A DNA stretch of 64,000 nucleotides, taken from the NCBI RefSeq assembly GCF_019420015.1, contig NZ_JAHZIA010000011.1:4269-68268 (forward strand). Reading direction: 5' to 3'. The notes below the pieces were generated by a model. It worked only from the letters and a program-made list of their open reading frames with translations, was not told the origin of the DNA and searched no databases. The stretch is from Anaerofustis sp. Lineage in GTDB: Bacteria > Bacillota > Clostridia > Eubacteriales > Anaerofustaceae. This document shows positions 50,408 to 60,177 of this stretch, in pieces; positions within the stretch are counted from its first letter, which is position 1, and every line of letters begins with the position of its first letter. Position numbers and translations under genes: made by a program.

Positions 50408-50908
50408 ATGGATGATAAATTATTAAAAAAATGTAAAGAAGTAGCATTTTTAAATCATCAAATAAAATCATATCAATTACAATTAGATGAATTAAAAAAA
50501 GAAGTTATTGCATTATTGAAAAAAGAAAAAATAGATAATATAAATATTAGTTTGATTGAAGGTGAAACGGAAAAAGAAAAAATTATTTGTAATATCAAAG
50601 TAATAAAAAGAACAAGTGTAGATTTTGATATTAAAAAATTAAAGTCAAGATTGAGTAAAAAAGTAAGAAGCAAGATAATTGAAAGAAAAGTTGAAATATC
50701 AGATTATTCAGGTTTTTCTGATTTTATGAAACAGAATAATATTACTTTTTCTCAAATTAAATGTTATTTAAATATTATTGATAAAGTAAATATGAAGAAT
50801 CTTGATAATTTATTTAAACGTGATGAAATAAATTTAAATGAAATAAATGATTGTTATAAAATTATAAAAAGTAATTATTTAAAGATAACAGAGTTAAAAG
50901 ATGAGTAA
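50408..50908 (+). CDS. Unknown helical protein
   Basis: A 166-residue charged, coiled-coil-prone protein (LKKCKEVAFLNHQIKSYQLQ) starting one base after the previous stop and overlapping the primase gene by 8 bp. No family recognised. A replication-linked role is suggested only by position. Confidence 0.6.
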   Translation: MDDKLLKKCKEVAFLNHQIKSYQLQLDELKKEVIALLKKEKIDNINISLIEGETEKEKIICNIKVIKRTSVDFDIKKLKSRLSKKVRSKIIERKVEISDYSGFSDFMKQNNITFSQIKCYLNIIDKVNMKNLDNLFKRDEINLNEINDCYKIIKSNYLKITELKDE

Positions 50909-51845
50909 TTTATTAAAAGTATTAGAGTATTTTAAAATTGAATATGATGAAAAAATACTTTGTCCGTTCCATGGTGACGTAAATCCAAGTCTTCAAATTA
51001 ATTTGGATGAAGATTTTTGGTATTGCTATGGTTGTCAAAAAGGCGGCGATGCTTTTAGATTTTTTAAAGAAATGAAAATGTTAGATGATAATTGTAATGA
51101 AAATGATTTACAGTTAATGTCTAAATATAATCGTATAATAAAAGGAGAAAAAAATAAATCAGAAGTAAAAGAAATAAAAAATGTAAAAAAGAAAAATAGT
51201 TCTTATTATCGTCAACAATTAATTGAAGCTAAAGATTATTATAATGGACTTTCTAAAGTAGATTGGATATTTGAGGATAATGAAGCTGTAGATTATATGA
51301 GTTATAGAGGTTTTAATATGACTACTTTAAATAAGTTTGGAGCTAAGATAACCTATAATGAAAATTATCCTATTATTTTTCCGATCAAAGATAATAAAAA
51401 ATTTAAAGGCTGGGTTTGTAGAACATTTGACCCCTATATTGCTAATAAGCGAAAATATTTATATAATCAAGGTTTTCGTCGTAAAACGACTTTGGCAGGC
51501 GATTATAAAAATACAAAAACAGTAATGCTTGTCGAGGGATATTTTGATATGTTAAAAGCAAAACAATTAGGGGTAAAAAATGTAGTTGCAATTTTAGGCT
51601 GGAAAATAACTGATAATCAGATTTTAAAATTAAAATCAGAGGGAGTAAAAAATATAATATCAGCTTTAGATAATGATGTTTATGGTAAAAGAGGGACAAA
51701 ATATTTAAAAAATTTTTTTAATGTAGAAATTTTCCCATATCAAAAAGATGTAAAAGATATGGGGGATATGGATAGAAAAAAAATGAATTTAGCTAAAATT
51801 AAATTAAAAAGGAGAATGAACCATGGGGATCATCGAAAGTATTAA
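50901..51845 (+). CDS. DNA primase, DnaG type
   Basis: A 314-residue protein. The CHC2-type zinc site is CPFHGD (Cys21, His24) with CYGC (Cys42, Cys45). The TOPRIM core appears as VMLVEGYFDMLKAKQ and later SALDNDVYGKRG. It lacks the helicase-binding C-terminal domain of DnaG. It makes RNA primers for phage DNA synthesis. It overlaps the SSB gene by 23 bp. Confidence 0.9.
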   Translation: MSNLLKVLEYFKIEYDEKILCPFHGDVNPSLQINLDEDFWYCYGCQKGGDAFRFFKEMKMLDDNCNENDLQLMSKYNRIIKGEKNKSEVKEIKNVKKKNSSYYRQQLIEAKDYYNGLSKVDWIFEDNEAVDYMSYRGFNMTTLNKFGAKITYNENYPIIFPIKDNKKFKGWVCRTFDPYIANKRKYLYNQGFRRKTTLAGDYKNTKTVMLVEGYFDMLKAKQLGVKNVVAILGWKITDNQILKLKSEGVKNIISALDNDVYGKRGTKYLKNFFNVEIFPYQKDVKDMGDMDRKKMNLAKIKLKRRMNHGDHRKY

Positions 51846-52704
51846 ATCTAATGTTGCTAAAAGTGGATCTAATAAAGATAAAATTTTATTTGTTAGATCA
51901 AATTCAAAAGTTAGAGTTAGATTTTTACAAGAAATGGATAAAGGTTTTGAGTTTACTTTCCATGACAGTTATAAAGCGGGAATAAATACTATTTGCCAAG
52001 AAGAGCTTGGGAAAAATTGTCCATTATGTGGTGATGAAGAGTTAAGAACAAGAACACAGTATGCGTGGTCTGTTTATAATTATGATACTAAAAAAGTAGA
52101 AATTATGTTATTTGCAGTTAATAATTGCACACCGGTTTCACTGCTTTTATCAATGTATGAAAATTATGGTACAATTTTGGATAGAGATTATGTTTTATCA
52201 AAAACAGGACAGCAACAGAATACTTCTTATTCTGTTATTCCTCAGGATAAGCAGAGATTTAGGAATACAAAAGTTAAGCCTTATACAAAATCTGCTGTGC
52301 TAAAAATATTAGATAAAGCTTTTCCATTATCAGATGAATACGCAGAAGGTTATGATATAGATAACGTTTCTGTCGATGAAGAAGAAGATGAAATTGAAGA
52401 AAGAAAGCCGAGAAAGAAAACAAAAAAGAATTTTAAGACATTGAATGATCCGATGCCTGGCGTCGATGAAGAAGAAGATGAAATTGAAGAAGAAGAGGAA
52501 GAAAAGCCTAAAAAAAGAAAAAAGTCAAATATTAAATATATAACAGAAGATGAAATTGAAGAATATTTAGATGAGTATGATATTGATGAAGATGATTTTT
52601 TAGAATATTTAGAGTTAGATAATATTAAAAAGATTAAAAGAACAAAGAAAGCATTTTTAAGTGATATTGAAGAATATCTTGAGTTTATAGAAGAAGAGGA
52701 ATGA
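51823..52704 (+). CDS. Single-stranded DNA binding protein, gp32-like
   Basis: A 293-residue protein. FTFHDSYKAGINTICQEELG followed by KNCPLCGDEELR is the phage gp32-type SSB core with a zinc-binding cysteine pair. The C-terminal 110 residues are acidic, with the repeat VDEEEDEIEE occurring twice, as expected for the protein-recruiting tail of an SSB. It is followed by a strong hairpin. Confidence 0.8.
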   Translation: MGIIESIKSNVAKSGSNKDKILFVRSNSKVRVRFLQEMDKGFEFTFHDSYKAGINTICQEELGKNCPLCGDEELRTRTQYAWSVYNYDTKKVEIMLFAVNNCTPVSLLLSMYENYGTILDRDYVLSKTGQQQNTSYSVIPQDKQRFRNTKVKPYTKSAVLKILDKAFPLSDEYAEGYDIDNVSVDEEEDEIEERKPRKKTKKNFKTLNDPMPGVDEEEDEIEEEEEEKPKKRKKSNIKYITEDEIEEYLDEYDIDEDDFLEYLELDNIKKIKRTKKAFLSDIEEYLEFIEEEE

Positions 52705-52714
52705 TTTATATGTG

Positions 52715-52767
52715 AGCCATATTATAACAAATGAATATTAATAGTTTGTTATAATATGGCTTTTATA
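52715..52767 (+). terminator. Terminator with perfect 17-bp stem between SSB and polymerase
   Basis: AGCCATATTATAACAAA (52715-52731) is exactly complementary to TTTGTTATAATATGGCT (52745-52761) around a 13-nt loop, then TTTATATTT. It would reduce polymerase expression relative to SSB. Confidence 0.85.
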
Positions 52768-52780
52768 TTTGAGGTGTAAA

Positions 52781-55567
52781 ATGAATTATTTAGATTTACA
52801 TAGACACGACGAACATTCTTTATTTGACGGAGCGGGTAAGTCAAAATATCTCGCAAGCGTAGCAAAAGAATTAGATTATAAAGCATTAGGAATATCAAAT
52901 CATGGTGATATGGCTGGTTTGGTGTCACATTATTTTGATTGTAAAGAATTTGGCATAAAACCTATATTAGGAAATGAAGTTTATTTTATGCCAAAATTTA
53001 AACAGACAAAAAATAGTTTCCATTTATGTTTGTTTGTTAAAAATTTAAAAGGCTATCATAATTTAAATAAAATAGTTACATACAGTAACAAAAATAACTA
53101 TTATTATAAAGCAATCGTAGATTTTGAATTATTAGAAAAATATAGCGAAGGTTTGATATGTACGTCTGCATGTGTAGGTGGAGTAATATCAAAAATGTAT
53201 AACAAAGAAAGAGAAGATTTGTCTTATAAATTTGCAGAAAAGTTTCAAGATATTTTTGGGGATGATTATTATATAGAAATTCAGCCGTTTAAATTGACAG
53301 AAAAAGGTTTGCAAGAAAATACAGATAAATTTTTAATGCATTTGGCAAAAGAACTGGATATAAAATGTATTTTAACTTCTGATTCTCATTTTGGAAAAAG
53401 TGATGAATTTGATACTTATTTAAAAATGCACGAAATAGCTGGGCACAGAGAGTTTGGAAAGCAGTATAAGGAACGATACATGCCATCTAAGAAAGAGATT
53501 GTTAATCGTTTTTTAAGAATGCATGGAAATGATTCAAATTTATTTAATGACAAATCAGAAGCGATAGAGTTTGCAAAAAATTGTATAAAAAATTTAAATG
53601 AAATATCTGATAAAGTAGATGAAGAAATATTTGAAAAGTTACCTTTAAAACTTCCTGTGTTTGATAAAAATATAGATAGTAAAAAGTTGTTATTAAAGAA
53701 CATTAAACAAGGATTGAAAAAAAGAGGCAAATATAACAGGGAATATTTTAAAAGATGTAAAGAAGAGTATGATGTTATTGTTTACCATGGTTTTGAAGAT
53801 TATTTTTTGATGGTACAAGATTATGTAGACTGGGCTAAATCAAAGGGTATAGAAGTAGGGCCAGGCAGAGGGTCGGCTTGTAATAGTTTAGTGTCTTATG
53901 CTTTAGGTATAACAGATGTGGATAGTTTGATATTTAATTTAGATTTTAGAAGATTTTTAAGAAAAGATAAAAATAAATATCCAGATATTGATGTGGATTT
54001 TGAAACAGATAGACGCGGAGAAGTTATTGAATATTTAATTGAAAGGTATCCGAATAGAGCCGCAAGAATTTGTTCTTACGGTTTATATAAAGTAGATAAT
54101 TTGTTAAATGATTTATTTAAAATTTGTGGTTTACCATTGTCTGATAAAAATGATAGCAACAAAAAGGAAAAAGATGAAGAGATTATTTTAAAGCAAAAAG
54201 AAATAAAATCTTTAGTAAAACAATATATTGATGTAGAAACAGGAGAATTTGATTTACATTCTGCAATGAATGATGAAAATGTTTTGAATGTAAATTATAA
54301 ATATGATAATATTATAGAACATTTTAGTAAGTTATATCGTAAGATTAGGTTTTATGGAACTCATGCGGCTGGTGTAGCTATTTCAGGAGATGATATATTA
54401 AAATATACAGCAATTGAAAGAAGATCAAAACAGATGTACACTACATCTTACGATCTTGTGGATATTGAAAAATTAAATGTAATCAAATTTGATATGTTGG
54501 GGCTTCGTACAATGTCTATTCTGAGAGAGTTAAGAGATTTAACAGGAAGGCCACATTATTTTGATTATGATTTATTAAATGATAAAAAAATCTATGAAGA
54601 ATTTGGAAAAGCTAATACAGATGGCATATTTCAATTTGAAGCTAAAGGTGCAAAGAATATATTAAAGCAGATTGAATGTGACTGTTACCAAGATGTTATT
54701 GCCGCAAATGCTTTAAATCGTCCTGGCCCGCTTTCTTCAGGAATGGTGGAGCAATACGCAGAAAATAAAAAAGCTTTTTTACAAGACGATGAAATGAATG
54801 ATAGTAATATATTTTTTGAATATGCTGAGGAAACTTATGGAACATTTGTTTATCAAGAGCAGGTGCAAAAAATATGTGTAGAGATGGCTGGTATGTCATG
54901 GTCTGATGCTGATAAAATTATGAAATTCATGAAAAGAGATAATTCTGAATTGTCTGAGAGTGAATTAGAAAAAGTATTGGAAGAAGAAAAAAGATTAAGA
55001 AAATTATTTGTAAAAGGAGCAGTAACAGAAAAAGGGATAAGCAAACAAGAAGCAGAAGATATTTTTAATAAAATATTGACTTATACATTTAACGCCGGTC
55101 ATGCTACAGGTTATGCTTTGATTTCGATTGAACAAATGTTTTATAAAATAAATTATAATACAGAATTTTGGTATGTTACATTAAAATATGCGAATGAAAA
55201 AGACATTCCTCGTTTGAGTGCAAAAGCGGTATACAATGGTGTAGTAATATTGTTACCACATGTAAATGGTTGTGCTTACCATAGCATAGCAAAAATTGAT
55301 GGTGAAAGATGTATAAGAGAAGGGATGTCTACTTTAAAAAATGTAGGTTTAAAAGCGGCGCAGGTGATAGAAGAGGAGCGAAAGAAAAATGGAAAATATT
55401 TAGATTATGATGATTTTTTAGACAGAATGGAGCCTTATAAAAGGATAGTAAATAAAAGAGTTTTAGAGGTTTTAAAAACCGAAGGAGCGTTAGAGTTTGA
55501 TAAAAAAATATATTTTGGTAGATGTCAAAAATATAATAGTAGTTTGTATAGCAGGGGAAGCAAATGA
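52781..55567 (+). CDS. dnaE: DNA polymerase III alpha subunit (DnaE-like)
   Basis: A 928-residue protein from ATG 52781 behind GAGGTGTAAA. PHP domain: HRHDEHSLFDGAGK, then GISNHGDMAGLV and GNEVYF. Polymerase core: VGPGRGSACNSLVSYALGIT and the catalytic PDIDVDFETDRR. Then YGTFVYQEQVQKICVEMAGM and FNAGHATGYALIS. It ends with helix-hairpin-helix segments and lacks the OB and tau-binding C-terminus, hence shorter than cellular DnaE (about 1160). It is the phage replicase. Confidence 0.93.
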   Translation: MNYLDLHRHDEHSLFDGAGKSKYLASVAKELDYKALGISNHGDMAGLVSHYFDCKEFGIKPILGNEVYFMPKFKQTKNSFHLCLFVKNLKGYHNLNKIVTYSNKNNYYYKAIVDFELLEKYSEGLICTSACVGGVISKMYNKEREDLSYKFAEKFQDIFGDDYYIEIQPFKLTEKGLQENTDKFLMHLAKELDIKCILTSDSHFGKSDEFDTYLKMHEIAGHREFGKQYKERYMPSKKEIVNRFLRMHGNDSNLFNDKSEAIEFAKNCIKNLNEISDKVDEEIFEKLPLKLPVFDKNIDSKKLLLKNIKQGLKKRGKYNREYFKRCKEEYDVIVYHGFEDYFLMVQDYVDWAKSKGIEVGPGRGSACNSLVSYALGITDVDSLIFNLDFRRFLRKDKNKYPDIDVDFETDRRGEVIEYLIERYPNRAARICSYGLYKVDNLLNDLFKICGLPLSDKNDSNKKEKDEEIILKQKEIKSLVKQYIDVETGEFDLHSAMNDENVLNVNYKYDNIIEHFSKLYRKIRFYGTHAAGVAISGDDILKYTAIERRSKQMYTTSYDLVDIEKLNVIKFDMLGLRTMSILRELRDLTGRPHYFDYDLLNDKKIYEEFGKANTDGIFQFEAKGAKNILKQIECDCYQDVIAANALNRPGPLSSGMVEQYAENKKAFLQDDEMNDSNIFFEYAEETYGTFVYQEQVQKICVEMAGMSWSDADKIMKFMKRDNSELSESELEKVLEEEKRLRKLFVKGAVTEKGISKQEAEDIFNKILTYTFNAGHATGYALISIEQMFYKINYNTEFWYVTLKYANEKDIPRLSAKAVYNGVVILLPHVNGCAYHSIAKIDGERCIREGMSTLKNVGLKAAQVIEEERKKNGKYLDYDDFLDRMEPYKRIVNKRVLEVLKTEGALEFDKKIYFGRCQKYNSSLYSRGSK

Positions 55568-56391
55568 TAAATCATTTTTACGATACTAATAAGGTAAAAA
55601 TATATAATGGAGATTGTTTACAATACATTAAAAAATTATATAAAAATAATGTAAAAGTAAGTTTAGTAATAACTTCTCCGCCATATAATACAAGCAGAAA
55701 AAGTAAAAGCAAAAAAGCTCTTAGAAATCATTGGGGTAGATATGATATTTATAATGAAAAAACAAGCGAAGAGTATAGAAGTTTTATTGTAAAATTATTT
55801 CAATATTTAAATAAAATATTGGACAAAGACGGAGTAATATGTTTTAATTTAAGTTATTCTACAGAAAATACAACAGATATGTTTTATGTCATATCTGATA
55901 TTATTGATAATACTAATTTTGTTTTAGCTGATTGTATCGCATGGAAAAAGAGTAATGCCTTGCCGAATAATGCAAGCAAAAATGCTTTAACAAGAATCAT
56001 AGAATATATTTTTGTAATTGTAAGAAAGGATGAAATCAAAACTTTTCAATGTAATAAAAAAGTTAAATCTGTTTCAAGGACAGGGCAAAAATATTATAGT
56101 ACAATTTATAATTTTATTGAAGCGAAAAATAATGATGGTTCTAATCCTTACAATAAAGCTACATTTAGTTCTGATTTAGTTTGTGCTTTATTGAAAATAT
56201 ATGCAAAAGATAAAAATATAATATTTGATCCATTTTTGGGTACTGGCACCACTGCTTATGCTGTGTTAAAATATAATGAAGAAAACAAAACAAAATTAAA
56301 GTGTTTAGGTGCAGAAATATCAATAAATCAATGTAAATATGCTACTGACAGAATAGATAAAGATTTTTCTAATGTTTTAAAGTATAGGTGA
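55564..56391 (+). CDS. DNA methyltransferase, N6_N4_Mtase type
   Basis: A 275-residue protein. Catalytic motif IV is TSPPYN near residue 37, and the SAM-binding motif I is FDPFLGTGTTA near 221, in the order of beta-class enzymes. SPPY is common in N4-cytosine enzymes but also in some N6-adenine ones, so the base is not decided. Probably protects phage DNA from host restriction. It overlaps the polymerase gene by four bases (ATGA). Confidence 0.88.
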   Translation: MINHFYDTNKVKIYNGDCLQYIKKLYKNNVKVSLVITSPPYNTSRKSKSKKALRNHWGRYDIYNEKTSEEYRSFIVKLFQYLNKILDKDGVICFNLSYSTENTTDMFYVISDIIDNTNFVLADCIAWKKSNALPNNASKNALTRIIEYIFVIVRKDEIKTFQCNKKVKSVSRTGQKYYSTIYNFIEAKNNDGSNPYNKATFSSDLVCALLKIYAKDKNIIFDPFLGTGTTAYAVLKYNEENKTKLKCLGAEISINQCKYATDRIDKDFSNVLKYR

Positions 56392-56396
56392 AAAAA

Positions 56397-57317
56397 ATGG
56401 ATGAAAAGAAAAGATTAGAAATTATGAAATTGTGTAAAAAAATAGAAGAGAAAAACGGGGAAGGTTCTATTTATAGTTTAGGATCAAAAAAAGCAAATAT
56501 GAATATTCCGCGAATATCAACAAATATAGAAGATCTCGATTTTGTATTAGGCGGAGGAATACCGAAAGGTAGAATAATGGAAATATATGGACCAGAATCC
56601 AGCGGCAAAACAAGTTTAGGATTACATCTTTGCGGTTTAAACGATATGGCACTTTATGTAGCGGCAGAGGGTACTTTTGATGCAGAAAGAGCAAGAACTT
56701 TGGGAAATAAACCAAAACAGTTGTTGGTATATCGCCCCAGATACGGTGAGGATGCGCTTGATCGTGTGATGGAATTTACGAAAACAGGAATTCCTTTAAT
56801 TGTAGTAGATTCTGTACCAGCTCTGATGCCAAAAGAAGATTACGACAAAGTAGATAAAAGTTTAGAAAATGAACATAGAATCGGAGGGGTAGCAAGGTTA
56901 TTAAATAAAGCTCTACCTGTGCTTGAAAGAGAGGTTGAAAAATCTGGAACGACAATTATTTTCATTAATCAAGTTAGAGATAAGATGAACGCTATGTTGT
57001 TTGGAGAAAAAACAGACACACCAGGTGGAAGGGCTTTAAAGTTTTATTGTAGCGTCAGGATTCAGGTGGGCAGAAGAGCATGGATAGAAGTACCGAATAA
57101 AGATCCGAGAAATAGCTCTGATAGTCAAAAAATAGGAATTGTTACAAAATGTAAAGTTGTAAAATCAAAAATATGTAACCCGTTTGGAGAGTGTGAAATT
57201 CCTATGATATTTGATCGCGGATATGTTAGTCATGATGATGTTTTAGCTATCCGCAAAGAAATCATGTCTGAGAACAGAAAGAAACAGCGAGAAGGGAAGA
57301 TGCTGAATAATGATTAG
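56397..57317 (+). CDS. RecA/UvsX-like recombinase
   Basis: A 306-residue protein from ATG 56397; the in-frame GTG at 56388 overlaps the previous stop. Walker A is GPESSGKT at 65-72, followed by LIVVDSVPALMP (Walker B) and IIFINQVRDKMN. It forms filaments on single-stranded DNA for recombination-dependent replication and repair. It lacks the long C-terminal domain of bacterial RecA. Confidence 0.9.
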   Translation: MDEKKRLEIMKLCKKIEEKNGEGSIYSLGSKKANMNIPRISTNIEDLDFVLGGGIPKGRIMEIYGPESSGKTSLGLHLCGLNDMALYVAAEGTFDAERARTLGNKPKQLLVYRPRYGEDALDRVMEFTKTGIPLIVVDSVPALMPKEDYDKVDKSLENEHRIGGVARLLNKALPVLEREVEKSGTTIIFINQVRDKMNAMLFGEKTDTPGGRALKFYCSVRIQVGRRAWIEVPNKDPRNSSDSQKIGIVTKCKVVKSKICNPFGECEIPMIFDRGYVSHDDVLAIRKEIMSENRKKQREGKMLNND

Positions 57318-57528
57318 CTTTGAAAATCATACATTAAATGTTTTACCACAAAATTATAAAACAAAATCGCCATGTTATAATTGTTATGACAGGACAGACC
57401 GGTGTCACGCCTTTTGTGAAAAATATAAAAAGTATAAATTAGAACTTGAAAAGGAAAAAAGAGAGATAAAATTAAAAATAGAAGAACAAAATCAGAAAGT
57501 AAATTCTATGAATAAATTTAGTTATTAG
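57310..57528 (+). CDS. Small zinc-finger-like protein
   Basis: A 72-residue protein overlapping RecA by 8 bp. SPCYNCYDRTDRCHAFCEKY is a compact cysteine/histidine site of a family widespread in Firmicutes phages; a basic/acidic helix follows. Function unknown. Confidence 0.7.
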   Translation: MISFENHTLNVLPQNYKTKSPCYNCYDRTDRCHAFCEKYKKYKLELEKEKREIKLKIEEQNQKVNSMNKFSY

Positions 57529-57542
57529 GAAAGGAAAAATAA

Positions 57543-58343
57543 ATGTCAAAGTTAAATAAATATTTAGAAATGGTGCAAAAAAATGGTGGTAATAAATCAA
57601 TAAATAATATGATATTAAAACAAAAGTTTTCTAAGTTATTTGTTTTAATGAGAGACAAAGAAAATCTTACAGAAGTAAGAAAAGGTTTACATGCTTCATC
57701 TATTATTGTTCCGGATGAAAAATTTTGTTTAAGACAACAAGTTTTATCATTGTTATTTGAAATGGATCAAGGGGAGGAGCTACCGGTTAATTTGTTGCAA
57801 ATTTTTGCCGCAGGTGAAAGTATTCATGAAAAATGGCAATCAATGATTGAAAAATGTAGCGGTAAAAAAGGCAACAGTATTAAATTAATAAAAAATGAAG
57901 CAAGAAGTTATAATGAAGAATTTGAATTGTTTTATACGCCAGATAGCATTGTTGAAATTGATAATGTACCATATATCATAGAATATAAATCAATGAATAC
58001 AAGAGCATATAGCTCTGGAATAAAACTACCTAATCCTCATCCAAGTGCGAGAAAGCAAATACAGCTTTATATGTTATTGACCGGTATAGAAGATGGAATT
58101 ATTTTATTAGAAGATAAAAATACACAAGATTTTTCAGTATTTAAAGTAAAATTTAATTATCGTGAAGTTTTACCTTTTATCGAAAGATTATATGATATTA
58201 AAAATGCTAAAAATGAATATTTAGAAGATGGTATTTTGCCGAAAAGATGTTGTAAAAATTCTTTCGATGAAAGAGCGAATAACTGTAGTATGCGTTCCGC
58301 TTGTTATAATTTAGGAAAGTATAAAAATGGAAAAGATATATGA
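57543..58343 (+). CDS. Cas4/RecB-like PD-(D/E)XK nuclease
   Basis: A 266-residue protein behind GGAAAGGAAAAATAA. Nuclease motif: YTPDSIVEI (Asp134) with YIIEYKS (Glu147, Lys149), followed by a QLYMLL helix. One Cys near the N-terminus (KFCLRQQ) and a C-terminal Cys group (KRCCKNSF, then NNCSMRSACYN) match the iron-sulfur arrangement of Cas4/AddB-type nucleases. Likely a phage recombination exonuclease next to RecA. No CRISPR array is present. Confidence 0.82.
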   Translation: MSKLNKYLEMVQKNGGNKSINNMILKQKFSKLFVLMRDKENLTEVRKGLHASSIIVPDEKFCLRQQVLSLLFEMDQGEELPVNLLQIFAAGESIHEKWQSMIEKCSGKKGNSIKLIKNEARSYNEEFELFYTPDSIVEIDNVPYIIEYKSMNTRAYSSGIKLPNPHPSARKQIQLYMLLTGIEDGIILLEDKNTQDFSVFKVKFNYREVLPFIERLYDIKNAKNEYLEDGILPKRCCKNSFDERANNCSMRSACYNLGKYKNGKDI

Positions 58344-58554
58344 AACATTTGGTATAAAAAGAACTTTAAAAAATAAAGATAGGCCAGTAAAAGAAATAGA
58401 ATGTGATTGTTGTAATAAAGTGTCAGATATAAATATTTATTTTACAAAAAAAATAAAGAATAAGAATCGCTGTAAAAAAGAAAGAAAAGATGTATTTTTG
58501 TGTAAAAAACATTTTGATGAATTAAAAAAATATATAAATTATTTTGATATTTAA
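58327..58554 (+). CDS. Small zinc-binding protein
   Basis: A 75-residue basic protein overlapping the nuclease gene by 17 bp. Cysteines in IECDCCNK and later FLCKKHFDE suggest one zinc site (CxxC, then CxxH). No family recognised. Its stop lies in the stem of the terminator at 58553. Confidence 0.6.
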   Translation: MEKIYETFGIKRTLKNKDRPVKEIECDCCNKVSDINIYFTKKIKNKNRCKKERKDVFLCKKHFDELKKYINYFDI

Positions 58555-58581
58555 AACGAGCTTTTTGCTCGTTTTTTATTT
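58553..58581 (+). terminator. Intrinsic terminator
   Basis: AAAACGAGC (58553-58561), loop TTTTT, GCTCGTTTT (58567-58575), then TTATTTTT. Ends the replication operon; a promoter follows immediately. Confidence 0.85.
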
Positions 58582-58586
58582 TTGTA

Positions 58587-58615
58587 TTGATTTTTAAGAT
58601 CATTTATGTTATTAT
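58587..58615 (+). promoter_or_regulatory. SigA-like promoter, conserved TATTATAATTATAG type
   Basis: TTGATT (58587-58592), 17-bp spacer, TGT-TATTAT (58610-58615), continuing AATTATAG. It drives the gene at 58660. Confidence 0.82.
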
Positions 58616-58659
58616 AATTATAGATGTTGAAATGAAATTTATAGAAAGGAAAAGTTAGT

Positions 58660-59561
58660 ATGAAAAAAATAAATGTAGATAAATATTTAAGAAAAAGAGA
58701 AGGATTTTTTGATAGAACCTGGGTTTTTAATTCCATTGCAGATTTATATGAAATCATATCCATTCCTTATGAAGAAAATAAAGAATATTCAAAAGTGTAT
58801 AAATATAAAAATGAATGTTCTTCTGGTAGAAAAAAAGAAGGTGTATATAGTTCTTTATATTATTTTAAAACATTTGAAGAAGCGCATAATACCATGTTGC
58901 ATGGGTGGGAAAACGGTACAGTTGATTTAAAAAATGAAATTAAAAATATAAAAATAAAAACAAATAAAAATATAAAAATGAAAAGTGAATATAATGTTAT
59001 AGGTGGAAATGTTTCTGTCCCACGTTATTTACAAGGTATTCCGAATAATATGATATTAAATAAAATGGTAGAAAAAAAAGATAAAATATTAAATATCTAT
59101 AAAACAATCGGATATAGTTCTAAATATTCTGCTTATACGGTAATGAGAGAAGCGGCTAAATCTGTTATTTTAATTGACATGTTAGAAAATATGGGCTATC
59201 GTTGTAATTTATTTATTGTAAAATATAATGTAGACGATTTTAATAAAAGAAAATTACAATCTTTCACATTTAAGATAAAGATAAAAGATGCAAATGAAAA
59301 GTTAAATTTAAAAAAATATCATTTTTTCTTTCAAATCCTGATTTCCAAAGAAGAATTGTTTGGAGATTATTTGAGCTACATCCTGATTATACAAAAAAGT
59401 TCTATGCTTATGGAAGTGTAATAGATTATCATTGTAATACTTTACAAGATTATTATAAATATTATTCAGAAGTTTTTGATTTTAAGAAAAATGATATTAT
59501 CTTACCAATAATCATTGATAATATTGACGAATTTATTAAAAGCATAATGGAAAGAAAATAG
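58660..59561 (+). CDS. DUF7192-like protein interrupted by a -1 frame change
   Basis: The ATG at 58660 follows AGAAAGGAAAAG. In frame it reads 253 residues to 59421 (RTWVFNSIADLYEIISIPYE, VPRYLQGIPNNMILNKMVEK), but the last 30 residues look wrong. Shifting -1 at T TTT TTC (59322-59328) gives SNPDFQRRIVWRLFELHPDY, then YGSVIDYHCNTLQDYY, and continues to 59561 for about 300 residues. The pattern fits the DUF7192 family found on phages and plasmids. The break is either a programmed frameshift, a real mutation, or a T-run sequencing error. Confidence 0.65.
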
Positions 59562-59569
59562 GAAAATGT

Positions 59570-60154
59570 ATGAGTAAAATATGTATCGGGATAGATCAAT
59601 CTTATAAAAACACTGGTTGGTCTATATGTAAAGATGATAAGGTTATAGAATATGGCAACATACCACTGAAACACATTGGAAACAATTCAGAGAAACGAAA
59701 CATTGTCAATAGTACAGTTGAGCAACTAATAGTCAAAAGTCTCTCTGAAGTAAATCAAATGTCTCACAGGGTGATAGTGATAGTGGAAAGGATAAGGCTA
59801 AGAAGTCAGGGGTTTTTAAATATAAATTATATCCAATCAACTGCCGCATTGATTATCAATATTGTAGACGTAGCAAAAAAATATAATATTAATGTTTATT
59901 CTGTAGACACAAGAAGCTGGAAAAGTAACATTGTAGGAAGTTCTAAAGGTAAAAAAAAGCAAATACTTATTACCAAAGGAAAAAATAAAGGAAAATATAG
60001 AACTATCACCGATAACAAAACAGATACGATGGATTATGTTAAAAATAACCTGGGTATAGATACGAAAGGGGATGATGATGTAGCGGATGCAATTTGTATA
60101 AGTAAATATGCTTTTCTTCCAAAAAATAAGCGTAAGTTAAAATTAGAGCATTAA
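59570..60154 (+). CDS. RuvC-like Holliday junction resolvase
   Basis: A 194-residue protein with an RNase H-type fold: IGIDQSYKNTGWSI (first catalytic Asp), VIVIVERIRL (Glu), then DDDVADAICISKYA near the C-terminus (acidic pair). This is the RuvC / poxvirus A22-type resolvase pattern. It would resolve branched DNA before packaging. It begins eight bases after the preceding gene. Confidence 0.85.
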   Translation: MSKICIGIDQSYKNTGWSICKDDKVIEYGNIPLKHIGNNSEKRNIVNSTVEQLIVKSLSEVNQMSHRVIVIVERIRLRSQGFLNINYIQSTAALIINIVDVAKKYNINVYSVDTRSWKSNIVGSSKGKKKQILITKGKNKGKYRTITDNKTDTMDYVKNNLGIDTKGDDDVADAICISKYAFLPKNKRKLKLEH

Positions 60155-60177
60155 TTAATAGAAAGGTAGTAAATAAA

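Noticed and set aside
52371..52500. Repeated GTCGATGAAGAAGAAGATGA in the SSB gene as a regulatory repeat
   Set aside because: It encodes the acidic tail repeat VDEEEDEIEE, which is expected for SSB tails; no separate signal needed.
57543..58343. CRISPR-Cas component because of Cas4-like nuclease
   Set aside because: No repeat-spacer array or other cas gene was seen; the gene sits next to RecA and fits phage recombination.
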